In this document: positions 6,008 through 16,267 of the stretch, piece after piece
How positions within the stretch are numbered: the stretch's first letter is position 1
How the letters are laid out: each line of letters starts with the position of its first letter
Assembly (NCBI GenBank): GCA_017469935.1
Contig: JAFUFL010000013.1
Span: 1 to 56,021 of the forward strand
DNA from: Lachnospiraceae bacterium
GTDB taxonomy: Bacteria; Bacillota; Clostridia; Lachnospirales; Lachnospiraceae
Direction: 5' to 3'
Length of the DNA: 56,021 nt
Translations under genes and position numbers: made by a program
Notes under the pieces: model-generated
Told to the model about the DNA's origin: nothing
Database searches by the model: none
Seen by the model: the letters and a program-made list of their open reading frames with translations, nothing else

Positions 6008-8330
6008 ACTGCGTCACGACATAGCCACACTCGGGGCAGATGGAAGTCTCCCCGTTCACTGTTTTGACCTTTCTGCTGAGGTCGTGGATCGCCTCGACCT
6101 CTGACAGCGGATAGGCATATCCCTTGATGGGCAGGTTGTCGTAGGCGACGAAGTCACAGCCCTCGAGGCCGCTCAGCTTTCTCACTTCTTCACTCCAGTC
6201 GATCCAGCGTCCGTCCACAAAGCTCACAAAGTTCTCGCCCGGATTTACGATGCCGGTGCAGTAGCGCTCCAGTATATCTCCGGTGTCCGCATGTGCCTCG
6301 GCATATTTTTCTACCCCCTTCTCCCCGAGGCTGGACGTATTGACAAACACGTACCTGGTTCCCTCAGAGGTGTGAACTCTCTGAAGGACCACGATTCCGA
6401 TGATTGATCCCTTGGGAAGCGAAATATTGTCTGCCAGCGCCATGCGATGATAGCCCGCATAGTCGAAGGAACCGTTAATCGTTTCCATGAGAACTCCGTC
6501 GGTGGGCTCTTTTGCTCCTTCATTCAGGAGGTAGATCGATGCCGTCACCTCTGTGCCAAGGTCCCCGGTCATCGCCGATACATACTGCAGGACGCTGTCT
6601 GTCTCCATCTCGTAGATGCCGGCTGTGTAGACCGGCTCCGCATAATAGGTCGCGCTGACAAACTCCGAGGGCATGTAGTCGTGCTCCAGGATCTCCAGCG
6701 ACTGCGGCTCTTTCTCCTCGGGCTTTACATACTCAAAAGTCTGCGGCCAGCACAATGTTTTGTCATAATAGGAAAGGTAGAAATATCCATCGGTCCCCCA
6801 ATCGGTCCCCCAGCTGTTCTTGACAATCCACGCACCGGGACCCGGCGGCTGGTGGTCCGCAAGGAATTTATCCGCAGGAATCGTATCATCCCAGCCTACA
6901 ACGGTCACGCAATGATTCGGCTTTTCTTCATTATATGTGTACTGCGCATAAGTGGTACTTCCGTCCTCTTCTTTGACAAAGTTCATGTAGACGGGCTCCG
7001 GCTTCTTAGGATTCTGCGCATCCAGCTCTTCCTTCTTTACGACCTCCTCGTAGGGCAATCCCACATAGTTCGTGACGCCCAGCCTGTTGATCTGCTCCCT
7101 TGTCAGTGTATTGAAATCATAGATCATGGGCCGGCTGTTCAGAATGCAGCCGAGCTCGACGACTCTCTTTGCCTCCTCGTCCGTCAGTTCCTCCATTGTC
7201 TTGTACCCGTTCCGGACATCGAAGCGAAGCATCTTGTCCTCCTCGCTGATGTCTTTAAACTCCGCTACTCTCTGCATGAAGAGAGTGCGCTTCTCGTCGT
7301 ACGACAGCTCAGGCCGTGATGCATCCGCATAAAAATTGATCCCGACCGCCTTTCCGGAGAGAAGCTCACTTTTGATCATCTCTGTCGCCGACTCGCGGTA
7401 CGCATATCCCCCGTTTTCCTTATAATTGGCCGGCGCAGGCAAAATATTGGCGTCACAAAGTTCAAAGCTCTGCCCGAAGCGCTCTTCTTCCGGCAGGCTC
7501 CAGCTGCCGCCAAGATCCAAAGAACCTTCCGCATTCGTATAAGGGACCGCACTCTCTGTCACGACGCCCACTCCGGATGCCAGCATGGAGGTCGCAAGTG
7601 CGAAGTTCCCGCCGAAATTATAGAGAGCTTCCTCCGAGCTTTCCAGCGGATGCACCCCTTCGCCGGCCTGCGCGGGATCGTAGGGATACTTGCCTTGTTC
7701 ATATTCATCCAAGGCGGGCAGTGCTTTGGTCGTAAACCAGGCGAGATGCTTTTCGGACAGGTCCATGTCACTTCCGTATTTCGCCTTATACTCCTCCGCC
7801 GTCATTCCCAAAGTATTTAAAAGGCTGGTCTCGCTGGCCGCCATGGTGCCGAAGCTCCAGCAGGTCCCCCAGGGGGACTGATCCTTTACCGGCGTGACTG
7901 TTCCGCGTTTTCTGAGATCAAACTTCTCGGGAAGTGCGTCTGCCTTGGATTTCCACTCGTAATCCCCATAGATATCATCCACATCCTCGCCGTAGCGAAG
8001 GAGGGAAGCCGCGTCGGCTGTCAGTTCCTCCTCCATATGCGTGAAAGCCTGCTTTTCCAGGTCAGAGAGCGCGCTGAGGCTCACCGGTTCGGCTGCTGGC
8101 TCCTGTGCGCTGCCGCCGTCGTTTTCTCCGCTTTCGGCCGCGCCGGCCTCAGCATCCGCGGCCGCTTCCTGATCCGGGCCTCCAGAGGCACTTTCCGCGC
8201 TGCTCTCCTGTGATGTGCCGCCGCCGGATGCGCCCGCAGGCGCCGTATCTCCCGGCGCTGCCGCTCCTGCGCAGGACGTCAGAGCCATGGAAATTGTTAC
8301 CAGTAATGCAATAATATTCTGTCTTTTCAT
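5994..8330 (-). CDS. Papain-family (C1) cysteine protease lipoprotein with lectin-like domain
   Basis: 778 residues. A lipoprotein signal ends at LTSC (Cys20), then a low-complexity Ala/Gly/Ser/Glu linker to about residue 85. The protease domain shows the oxyanion Gln151 and catalytic Cys157 in DQSPWGTCWSF, His473 in PNHCVTVVGWDD, and Asn505 in VKNSWGTDWGTDGYF. About 300 residues separate Cys and His, so a large insertion sits inside the fold. From about 540 on, a beta-rich part (EPVYTAGIYEMETDS, ASIYLLNE) resembles the lectin-like domain that follows many Clostridial C1 proteases. The C-terminus has CPECG (one CxxC). It likely acts outside the membrane on proteins or peptides. It follows the pfkB gene by 21 bases. 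Confidence 0.9.
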   Translation of the reverse strand: MKRQNIIALLVTISMALTSCAGAAAPGDTAPAGASGGGTSQESSAESASGGPDQEAAADAEAGAAESGENDGGSAQEPAAEPVSLSALSDLEKQAFTHMEEELTADAASLLRYGEDVDDIYGDYEWKSKADALPEKFDLRKRGTVTPVKDQSPWGTCWSFGTMAASETSLLNTLGMTAEEYKAKYGSDMDLSEKHLAWFTTKALPALDEYEQGKYPYDPAQAGEGVHPLESSEEALYNFGGNFALATSMLASGVGVVTESAVPYTNAEGSLDLGGSWSLPEEERFGQSFELCDANILPAPANYKENGGYAYRESATEMIKSELLSGKAVGINFYADASRPELSYDEKRTLFMQRVAEFKDISEEDKMLRFDVRNGYKTMEELTDEEAKRVVELGCILNSRPMIYDFNTLTREQINRLGVTNYVGLPYEEVVKKEELDAQNPKKPEPVYMNFVKEEDGSTTYAQYTYNEEKPNHCVTVVGWDDTIPADKFLADHQPPGPGAWIVKNSWGTDWGTDGYFYLSYYDKTLCWPQTFEYVKPEEKEPQSLEILEHDYMPSEFVSATYYAEPVYTAGIYEMETDSVLQYVSAMTGDLGTEVTASIYLLNEGAKEPTDGVLMETINGSFDYAGYHRMALADNISLPKGSIIGIVVLQRVHTSEGTRYVFVNTSSLGEKGVEKYAEAHADTGDILERYCTGIVNPGENFVSFVDGRWIDWSEEVRKLSGLEGCDFVAYDNLPIKGYAYPLSEVEAIHDLSRKVKTVNGETSICPECGYVVTQFSGQ

Positions 8331-8351
8331 AGCCTGTTTTCTCGCTTTCCG

Positions 8352-9269
8352 TCAATCTTTGACCCGGATGGTCTGCAGAAGCGCTTCTACTTCCGGCCTG
8401 GTCGCAAGTTCCGTGGAGGCCGTACTGGCACTGCCGGCGGCCTGTCCGGTCAGGAAGGCCTTTTCAAAGTTTCCATCGGATTCCAGGTATCCGGCGAGAA
8501 AGCCCGCCACCATGGAGTCGCCTGCTCCCACCGTGTTGACCACCTCGATCTTCGGGGCATCGCCTTTGAAGACATGGCCCTCCTCCGTGACCAGGACGGC
8601 GCCGTGGCCGCCCATGGAGACGAGTACGTTGCGGGCTCCCATTTCCCGGAGCTTATTTGCGTAGGGAACAACGTCCTCCTGTGTTTTCAGCTGCACATCG
8701 AAGATCCATCCGAGCTCATGATGATTGGGCTTGATCAGGAAGGGGTGGTACTTAAGTACGTTGGTCAGAAGACTTCCCTCCGCATCGACCACAATCTCGA
8801 TTCCCCTGCCGTCCAGCTTCTGCAGGATCCGCTCGTACATGTCCTCCGGAAGTGTGCCCGGGATACTGCCGGAGATGACCAGGATGTCGCCTTCCTGCAG
8901 CTTGTCGAGCTTTCTGTAGAGTTCTTCGATATCTTCCGCAGTGATCTTCGGTCCCTGCCCGTTGATGGCCGTCTCCTCATCGGAGATCATCTTGAGGTTG
9001 ATGCGGGAAAATCCCTCTTTGACATAGATGAAATCGGTCATGCAGCCGAAGTCCTGCATCCTGTCCTCGATCTCTCTGCCTGTGAACCCTGCGAGAAATC
9101 CGAGCGCCACGCTCTTATGCCCGAGGCCCGCCAGGACGATGGAGACATTGAGACCCTTTCCTCCCGGAAGGACTTTTTCGGAGAAGGTGCGGTTGATCTC
9201 ACCTGCCTGAAAGTGTTTCACACCGACGATATAATCAACAGACGGATTGAAAGTAAGTGTATAAATCAT
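8352..9269 (-). CDS. PfkB-family sugar kinase, 1-phosphofructokinase type
   Basis: 305 residues of the ribokinase fold. Visible: the N-terminal MIYTLTFNPSVDYIV typical of FruK/LacC, the glycine-rich LPGGKGLNVSIVLAGLG, and the C-terminal anion-hole and catalytic motif NTVGAGDSMVAGF with its aspartate base. FruK phosphorylates fructose 1-phosphate to fructose 1,6-bisphosphate; LacC acts on tagatose 6-phosphate. Sequence alone does not separate them; the FruK-like N-terminus favours 1-phosphofructokinase. The upstream neighbour is a sorbose-1-phosphate-reductase-like enzyme, which suggests a ketose 1-phosphate substrate. No PTS gene or regulator is adjacent. Confidence 0.85.
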   Translation of the reverse strand: MIYTLTFNPSVDYIVGVKHFQAGEINRTFSEKVLPGGKGLNVSIVLAGLGHKSVALGFLAGFTGREIEDRMQDFGCMTDFIYVKEGFSRINLKMISDEETAINGQGPKITAEDIEELYRKLDKLQEGDILVISGSIPGTLPEDMYERILQKLDGRGIEIVVDAEGSLLTNVLKYHPFLIKPNHHELGWIFDVQLKTQEDVVPYANKLREMGARNVLVSMGGHGAVLVTEEGHVFKGDAPKIEVVNTVGAGDSMVAGFLAGYLESDGNFEKAFLTGQAAGSASTASTELATRPEVEALLQTIRVKD

Positions 9270-9339
9270 TTTCTGCTCCTTTTACTCTGCCAGCCGCCGG
9301 ATGCGGGGCGCTGAATAATTACTGCATTTTTTCAGGCAC

Positions 9340-10611
9340 TCAGATGCCGACTTCCACGCCGAAATGCTCAAAGATCATTCGCTCCGCCTCGGGATTCCAG
9401 AGACCCTTGTGCGCCTTGCAGCACTCATCCAGCTTCTTGAAGAAAGGATCCGTCTCGCCGAGCTTGCCGAAGTCCTCGATGGCCGTCAGGGGCATTTCGA
9501 ACTGGGTGTAAGCGAGCTTCTTGCCGCCCTTGATGTTAGGAAGATTGCAGGTCGCCTCGGCGATGCAGTCGATGCCGCCGACGTGAGTGACCATGATGGT
9601 GGGATCGATGATGCCCTTTGCCACCAGTTCGTTGGCCTCAATCAGGTCCTCATTTGTGCCGCCGGTCGTTCCCATAATGTGGGTCGAATTGTAATGGCAG
9701 TCGTAAAGATTGATTTTAGCCGTGAAATTGTGGTCGCTGGGACCGGAGAAGAAGCTCATGCAGCCGTCGAATGCCATGACCTGGTTGCCCAGTTCCGCAA
9801 CAGCGGGGATCGGGACGTAGATCAGGACGTCGTCATAGCCGTGTCCCTCGGTCAGGTCGATCAGGCTCTGCCTGGGATCTTCCATCTTGGCGGTATTAGC
9901 ATAGATGAGCTCGATGCCGTGCTGAGCGGCATACTCGGGACTGATGACTTCTTTCGCCCGCGCTATTTTGGCGTCGTCGACATCGGTCACAACGATCCTC
10001 TTCGGATGATATTCACAGACGATGCCGTAGGCCACAGCGCCAAGGCCCATGGGGCCGCAGCCGCCCATGATGATCAGGTTTCCGCCGCGCTTGAGACCCA
10101 TCTCGTGGACATAGTTCTTGCGGTTGGTGTGATACTGGGCGTGGAAAGCGCCGATGGAGCAGCTCAGGGGCTCACCGAGGGATGCCTTGTAGAAGCTGTC
10201 GCCGTCGAAAGGCATCAGGGCACCGACTTCCATGGCCTCGTGAGGGAAGATGCAGTAGGTGCAGTCTCCGCCGAAGTATTCGTAGGAATATCCGGGAGAG
10301 TCCATGCTTCCCTTGTAGTTCAGGGCCGGCTGCTGGGCAAACCGCATGCCGGGTTTGAACTGGTCTTTCCATTTCTCGCCGACCTTTACGATGATGCCGG
10401 CAAACTCGTGTCCGGTCAGAACCGGATTGGTCTCGATATTCTGAGGGCAGCGCTTGTGGTTCTTGCCCTGCTTCGCAAGCTTATAGGTGGACATGCAGAG
10501 GCTGTCACTGTAGATTTTGGCCAGAATCTCATCGTCCTTGATCTCGGGCAGTTCAAACTCTTCCAACCGAAGATCCATCTCTCCATACATTCTTACGCCT
10601 CTTACCTTCAT
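9340..10611 (-). CDS. Zinc-type alcohol dehydrogenase, L-sorbose-1-phosphate reductase-like
   Basis: 423 residues from the ATG at 10611; an earlier in-frame ATG at 10638 is less likely because GGAAGG sits just before the later one. It is a medium-chain dehydrogenase: TGHEFAGIIVKVGEKW in the catalytic domain and IIMGGCGPMGLGAVAYG as the dinucleotide-binding loop, followed by V-T-D-V-D-D. It lacks the usual structural-zinc cysteine set and is longer than typical family members, as are SorE-type enzymes that reduce L-sorbose 1-phosphate to glucitol 6-phosphate. Together with the PfkB kinase 70 bases downstream it may handle a ketose phosphate, but the substrate is an inference. It follows guaA at 48 bases. 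Confidence 0.75.
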   Translation of the reverse strand: MKVRGVRMYGEMDLRLEEFELPEIKDDEILAKIYSDSLCMSTYKLAKQGKNHKRCPQNIETNPVLTGHEFAGIIVKVGEKWKDQFKPGMRFAQQPALNYKGSMDSPGYSYEYFGGDCTYCIFPHEAMEVGALMPFDGDSFYKASLGEPLSCSIGAFHAQYHTNRKNYVHEMGLKRGGNLIIMGGCGPMGLGAVAYGIVCEYHPKRIVVTDVDDAKIARAKEVISPEYAAQHGIELIYANTAKMEDPRQSLIDLTEGHGYDDVLIYVPIPAVAELGNQVMAFDGCMSFFSGPSDHNFTAKINLYDCHYNSTHIMGTTGGTNEDLIEANELVAKGIIDPTIMVTHVGGIDCIAEATCNLPNIKGGKKLAYTQFEMPLTAIEDFGKLGETDPFFKKLDECCKAHKGLWNPEAERMIFEHFGVEVGI

Positions 10612-10659
10612 TCTTCCTTCCTTTGTCATCAATTCCAAACCCCATAACCCGCCGGAAGC

Positions 10660-12225
10660 TCATTCCAGCTCGATGGTTCCCGGCGGCTTGCTCGTGAGGT
10701 CGTAGAGCACGCGGTTGACGCCCTTCACTTCATTGATGATGCGCGTCATGCAGATCTGCAGCACACTCCATGGAATCTCGGCGGCTTCCGCTGTCATGAA
10801 ATCGCTGGTCAGAACGCCCCGCAGCGCCACTGCGTAGTCGTACGTCCGCCCGTCTCCCATGACGCCTACCGACCGCATATTGGTGAGCGCGGCAAAAAAT
10901 TGTCCTTTTCCGGTATCGATCCCGCCCTTCTCCAGCTCTTCCCTGAAGATGGCGTCCGCCTCCTGCACGATCCTGACCTTCTCCGCAGTGACATCGCCGA
11001 CAATTCTGACGCCCAGTCCCGGTCCCGGGAAAGGCTGGCGGTATACCAGGTGTCTCGGCAGGCCCAGCTCCAGACCGGTCTGTCTCACCTCGTCCTTGAA
11101 CAGCATCCGAAGCGGCTCCACGATCTCCTTGAAATCGACATGCTCCGGCAGTCCTCCGACATTGTGGTGGGACTTGATCACGGCGCCGCCGCTCCCGGTT
11201 CCGCTCTCCACCACATCGGGATAAATGGTCCCCTGGGCCAGGAAGTCAACCTGCCCGATCTTTTTGGCCTCTTCCTCGAAGACGCTGATAAATTCCGCTC
11301 CGATGATCTTCCTCTTCATCTCGGGATCCGTGATGCCGGCCAGTTTGATATAGAAGCGCTCCTGCGCGTTCACGCGCACAAAATTCAGTTCAAAGGGACC
11401 CTCGGGTCCAAACACCGCTTCTACCTCGTCTCCTTCATTCTTGCGAAGAAGTCCGTGGTCCACAAAGACACAGGTCAGCTGCTTTCCGACCGCCTTGGCG
11501 AGCAGAGCCGCCGCCACAGAGGAATCCACGCCCCCGGAGAGTCCCAGCAGGACTTTTCCGTCCCCGATCTTCTCCCGCAGCTCTTTCACTGTCGTGTCCA
11601 CATAAGAAGACATCTTCCAGCTGCCGGTGCACCCGCAGATCTCCATGACAAAGTTTTTCAAAAGCTGCGTTCCGAAGGGTGTGTGCACCACTTCCGGATG
11701 GAACTGCACAGCATAGAGCCTGCTTCCCGGATCCTCCATGGCCGCCACCGGGCAGTTGTCCGTGTGCGCGGTGATCTTAAAGCCTCTCGGGGGCTGCGCG
11801 ATGTAGTCGGTATGGCTCATCCAGCAGGTAGAAGTCTCCGGAGCACCAGCCGCCATTCCCTTGAACAGCTTGGAACCGGACTGAATTCCATCCGGCTCTA
11901 TTTTGGTGTGGCCGTACTCACTGACGGGGGCCGTCTTCACCTTGCCGCCCAGTTTATGCGCCATGAGCTGCGATCCGTAGCAGATGCCCAGCACAGGGAT
12001 CCCCAGCCCGAACAGGGCCTTGTCGCAGGTCGGCGAATCGTCTGCATAGACGCTGTTGGGCCCTCCTGTCAGGATGATTCCCTTCGGGTGCATGGCCAGG
12101 ATTTCACCCGGCGTCTTCGTATAAGGGTGGATCTCGCAATAAACGTTGCATTCTCTGACTCTTCTCGCGATCAGCTGCTTGTACTGTCCGCCAAAGTCCA
12201 GGACTACGATCAATTCTCTGTCCAT
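10660..12225 (-). CDS. guaA: GMP synthase (glutamine-hydrolysing)
   Basis: Converts XMP to GMP with ATP and glutamine in the cytoplasm. 521 residues from [15 protein letters not shown], with GAAAGGAGC as ribosome site; frame upstream of this ATG crosses the REP-like palindrome and is not coding. Class I amidotransferase domain: nucleophile in [17 protein letters not shown]-like GICYG, partner His-x-Glu in [10 protein letters not shown]-loop ATP domain: [16 protein letters not shown]-terminal dimerisation domain ends KPPGTIELE, the usual guaA terminus. Length is normal. The gene comes after the asnS terminator and the palindrome, so it should have its own promoter, which I could not identify. 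Confidence 0.97.
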   Translation of the reverse strand: MDRELIVVLDFGGQYKQLIARRVRECNVYCEIHPYTKTPGEILAMHPKGIILTGGPNSVYADDSPTCDKALFGLGIPVLGICYGSQLMAHKLGGKVKTAPVSEYGHTKIEPDGIQSGSKLFKGMAAGAPETSTCWMSHTDYIAQPPRGFKITAHTDNCPVAAMEDPGSRLYAVQFHPEVVHTPFGTQLLKNFVMEICGCTGSWKMSSYVDTTVKELREKIGDGKVLLGLSGGVDSSVAAALLAKAVGKQLTCVFVDHGLLRKNEGDEVEAVFGPEGPFELNFVRVNAQERFYIKLAGITDPEMKRKIIGAEFISVFEEEAKKIGQVDFLAQGTIYPDVVESGTGSGGAVIKSHHNVGGLPEHVDFKEIVEPLRMLFKDEVRQTGLELGLPRHLVYRQPFPGPGLGVRIVGDVTAEKVRIVQEADAIFREELEKGGIDTGKGQFFAALTNMRSVGVMGDGRTYDYAVALRGVLTSDFMTAEAAEIPWSVLQICMTRIINEVKGVNRVLYDLTSKPPGTIELE

Positions 12226-12253
12226 CGGTCCGCTCCTTTCATTATGTGTCAGG

Positions 12254-12314
12254 TGTGTCAGGGGGACGTATCCGGTGACACAAAATGTGTCACCGGATAC
12301 GTCCCCCTGACACA
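12254..12314. repeat. REP-like perfect palindrome, 29-bp arms
   Basis: Arms 12254-12282 and 12286-12314 are perfect reverse complements of 29 bases, with a 3-base AAA loop. Each arm contains GTCAGGGGGACGTATCCGG or its complement. On the plus strand it is followed by five T (12315-12319), but no plus gene enters it. The same 29-nt unit recurs once with two changes at 33373-33401. G-rich words like GTCAGGGGGAC are known to me from REP-like elements mobilised by Y1 (RAYT) transposases; no such gene is nearby. Confidence 0.9.
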
Positions 12315-12327
12315 TTTTTGATACAAC

Positions 12328-12355
12328 AAAAGGCCGCCACAGAGTGACAGCCTTT
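12328..12355 (-). terminator. Terminator of asnS
   Basis: On the minus strand AAAGGC and GCCTTTT flank an inner TGTCAC/GTGGC pairing, followed by TTTTGTTG. It lies ten bases behind the asnS stop codon. Confidence 0.75.
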
Positions 12356-12364
12356 CTGAATCTC

Positions 12365-13768
<1,404 letters not shown>

Positions 13769-13830
13769 TTCCCCACTCCTTTGTTTCTGTTATGTATGTA
13801 CTGTTCAGCGTCCCGAATGCTCCGCGCTTA

Positions 13831-15063
13831 TCACTGTGCAGCCTCTGCCGCGGGCGCTGCGGTATCGCCTGTTGATCCTTCCTCCGCTGCGGGCGCGACT
13901 ACGGTAGTCTTGCTCTTGAGGAAGTCCATGATCTTTCTCTTGTCGAGGATCTCTCTGTAGGCCTCGACATCTTCTCTGGCCACTTCTTCCACAGATGTGA
14001 ATCCGCTGTTGCTGACGGCAACTTCCAGCTCTGTCTGGAACTCGTCATCCGACATGGTGAGGCCTTCCTTGTCGCCGATCGCCTTGAGCATGATGCTCTT
14101 CTTGACATTCTCGACGGCCATGTCGTTAATGTCCTGCATGTAGCTCTCTTCCGTGGATCCGTAAGCGATCTGCATGAGAGTCTTAAGATCGATGCCGTAC
14201 TGCGTCGCGTAAGTTGTGAGCTCATTCACGATGGCTTGACTGTTTCTCTCCACCATGGCCGGCGGTACATCTTTCTTAAACGTGGTCTTCTCGCTGAGAG
14301 CATTTCTGATCGCCTCTTCCAGTCTCTGTGTGTACTGGCTCTCATTTTCCTCGACCAGATAATTTCTGACGTATGTGCGAAGTTCGTCCGCAGTGCTCAC
14401 CGGATTCCCGAACTCATCCGTGATTCCCAGGTCTGTCACGAACTGGTCTGTGAGCTCCGGCACTACATACTCCTGAATGGAGTTGATGGTTACTTCAAAT
14501 TCCGCGGCTACGCCTGCCTTTGTGCTGTCGCCGTAGTCTTCGGGGAAGGTCAGTTCCAGTGTCACCGTATCGCCGACCTTCTGGCCGACCAGTCCGCTCT
14601 CAAACCCCTCGATAAAAGAGTTGGATCCGATCTCAAGATTGTAACCCTCTGCGCTTCCGCCGTCAAACTCTTCGCCGTCGATCCTGCCGACGTAGTCGAT
14701 GTTGACGACGTCGCCTTCCTGCACGGTTGTCCTCCTTGTCACTTCCTTGAGTTCTCTCTTCGCCTGTCTCTGGCTGTCGATCATCGCTTCGACTTCTTCA
14801 TCCGTAACTTCGGCTGCGGGCGCGACTTCAACGGTGAGTGACGCATAGTCAGCCGGAAGGTCCACATAGTCGGAAGCCGTGATGCCGGACAGATAGGCGG
14901 TGGGATCATTCATCCACTCTTCTTCCGCCGCCACTTCCGTCGCCGCTTCTACTGTCGTCGCCGCTGTCGCGGACTCTGTCGTCTGGGCGCCGGAACTGCC
15001 GCATCCGGTCATCGCTGTTACGATTACAGCAGCAAGAACTGCCGCTACTGCTCTTTTTTTCAT
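13831..15063 (-). CDS. FKBP-type peptidyl-prolyl isomerase lipoprotein, trigger-factor-related
   Basis: 410 residues. Lipoprotein signal with hydrophobic core and lipobox TAMTGC (Cys21), then an Ala/Thr/Glu linker. The FKBP domain covers about 114-197 (VQEGDVVNIDYVGRIDGEEF, FIEGFESGLVGQKVGD, FPEDYG), and a helical domain of about 190 residues follows, in the FKBP-to-C-domain order of trigger factor. There is no ribosome-binding N-domain: residues 50-110 replace it. So this is an exported, membrane-anchored relative of Tig, likely a foldase for secreted proteins, in place of or beside PrsA. The C-terminus is Ala-rich (AAPAAEAAQ). A weak TATACT lies upstream. Confidence 0.85.
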   Translation of the reverse strand: MKKRAVAAVLAAVIVTAMTGCGSSGAQTTESATAATTVEAATEVAAEEEWMNDPTAYLSGITASDYVDLPADYASLTVEVAPAAEVTDEEVEAMIDSQRQAKRELKEVTRRTTVQEGDVVNIDYVGRIDGEEFDGGSAEGYNLEIGSNSFIEGFESGLVGQKVGDTVTLELTFPEDYGDSTKAGVAAEFEVTINSIQEYVVPELTDQFVTDLGITDEFGNPVSTADELRTYVRNYLVEENESQYTQRLEEAIRNALSEKTTFKKDVPPAMVERNSQAIVNELTTYATQYGIDLKTLMQIAYGSTEESYMQDINDMAVENVKKSIMLKAIGDKEGLTMSDDEFQTELEVAVSNSGFTSVEEVAREDVEAYREILDKRKIMDFLKSKTTVVAPAAEEGSTGDTAAPAAEAAQ

Positions 15064-15214
15064 AAATTAATCTGCCTTTCTAGAATCTTCCCGCAAGATA
15101 ACCAGTATAGTTTAGCATAATAGTCCGATTCTTAAAAGGTTTTTGTATTACACAAATATGAACTTACAGTGAAATTTTCGAAAAATATTCCTGCCTCCGC
15201 ACTGAATTCGCTTG

Positions 15215-15243
15215 TTGCCTTGCCCCCCATTCAATGTTAAAAT
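15215..15243 (+). promoter_or_regulatory. Promoter of the membrane-anchored unknown gene
   Basis: TTGCCT (15215-15220), 17 bases, TAAAAT (15238-15243), 26 bases ahead of the ATG at 15270. The spacing is ideal and nothing else lies between it and the gene. Confidence 0.55.
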
Positions 15244-15269
15244 GCTAAGTAGCGTATCGTTAGGAGGGC

Positions 15270-15755
15270 ATGGAATTGAGTAAAGTTTCAATTATTTTAT
15301 TAGTGATCCTGGTCATTTTGATTGGCGTTCTCGTATTTCTCTACTTTATGGGAAGACGCCTGCAGAAGCAGCAGGAAGAGCAGAACGAGCGTCTCGAAGC
15401 CAACAAGCAGCCCGTAGTCATCATGGCAGTGGACAAGAAGCGGCTCAAACTCAAGGAGTCGGGACTTCCCGAGGAAGTGATCGCACAGACACCTTGGTAT
15501 GCCCGCCGCTCTAAGGTACCGGTTGTCAAGGCCAAGGTCGGCGCGAGATTCATGAACCTGATCGCAGACGAGAAGGTGTTCGATCTGATCCCGATCAACC
15601 AGCAGGTCAAGGCTATGGTCAGCGGAATCTACATCATGGATGTCAAGGGCATGCGCGGCAAGAAGCTCACGCCTGACACCACTGTCAAGAAGAGCTGGTG
15701 GCGCAAGCAGATGGACAAGCTGCAGGAGAAAGCGGGCGCCAAGCCTGTCAAGTAA
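15270..15755 (+). CDS. Membrane-anchored protein of unknown function
   Basis: 161 residues. One strongly hydrophobic N-terminal helix at about 6-27, then a short Gln/Glu-rich stretch (KQQEEQNERLEANKQ), and a basic globular part of about 110 residues ending in a Lys-rich tail. The residues VKAKVGARFMNLIADEKVFD and VKAMVSGIYIMDVKGMRGKK look like conserved soluble-domain strands. The hydrophobic segment followed by positive charges suggests a cytoplasmic C-terminal part (N-out). I do not recognise the family. The ribosome site is GGAGGG with the ATG four bases on. Own promoter before it and a strong terminator after it: a single-gene unit. Confidence 0.75.
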   Translation: MELSKVSIILLVILVILIGVLVFLYFMGRRLQKQQEEQNERLEANKQPVVIMAVDKKRLKLKESGLPEEVIAQTPWYARRSKVPVVKAKVGARFMNLIADEKVFDLIPINQQVKAMVSGIYIMDVKGMRGKKLTPDTTVKKSWWRKQMDKLQEKAGAKPVK

Positions 15756-15775
15756 CAGAATTCATTACAGCAGGA

Positions 15776-15808
15776 AACCGGTGGAAGCAATTGCTCCACC
15801 GGTTTTTT
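15776..15808 (+). terminator. Rho-independent terminator
   Basis: A stem built on AACCGGTGGA and TCCACCGGTT around a GCAATTGC centre, with one bulged base, followed by seven T. It lies 20 bases behind the stop of the unknown membrane protein gene. Confidence 0.9.
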
Positions 15809-15838
15809 TCGTTCTCAAACTCGCGGTCTGCGGGTTCC

Positions 15839-16267
15839 TCACAAGGGCTCAGCCTTGACTGTCACCGCGCACTCGATCGGCTCTCCCCCTTGCAGATGCA
15901 GCGTGTAGGACACCCTCGCGTGGAAGTTGTCCCCGACCTGCCTCATGGCGAGGCGCTTTGTGTATATTTTCATCAAAATAGTGCCAAACCCGGTCTCGTA
16001 CTCGCTCTCGAGCTCCTCCAGAGGCCTGAAGTACATGCTCGTGCGCACCGCGCCGCTTCTGGTGATCCTGCAGAAGGAATCCGCAAATTCCATCCTGGAC
16101 TGTGTGACCGCGCCGGTCTCGGGATCGATGTCCTTATAAGTGAATCTATGAATCCCGTCTTCGATCTCATAGAGCGCCCGGCAGGCGGTCGTGTTTCTGT
16201 CGCTGCGCCCATCCGCATCCGTCTGGTCACCCGTCACTGTCAGCCATACATCCCTGCGCACGATCAT
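15839..16267 (-). CDS. DUF1934 (YwiB-like) small beta-barrel protein
   Basis: 142 residues from an ATG at 16267 that overlaps the TGA of gntR (ATGA); GGAG sits just before it. Rich in alternating beta strands with DVWLTVTGDQTD at the start, YEIEDGIHRFTYKDIDPETG, and GFGTILMKIYTKRLAM followed by HARVSYTLHLQGG near the end, as in YwiB (calycin-like fold, DUF1934). Biochemical role unknown. It is the last gene of the plsC-pyrK-pyrD-ispE-gntR operon and is translationally coupled to gntR. Confidence 0.7.
   Translation of the reverse strand: MIVRRDVWLTVTGDQTDADGRSDRNTTACRALYEIEDGIHRFTYKDIDPETGAVTQSRMEFADSFCRITRSGAVRTSMYFRPLEELESEYETGFGTILMKIYTKRLAMRQVGDNFHARVSYTLHLQGGEPIECAVTVKAEPL

Noticed and set aside
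12254-12319. Terminator or attenuator of guaA
   Set aside because: The T run lies on the plus strand, while guaA is read on the minus strand; the unit recurs elsewhere as a repeat.
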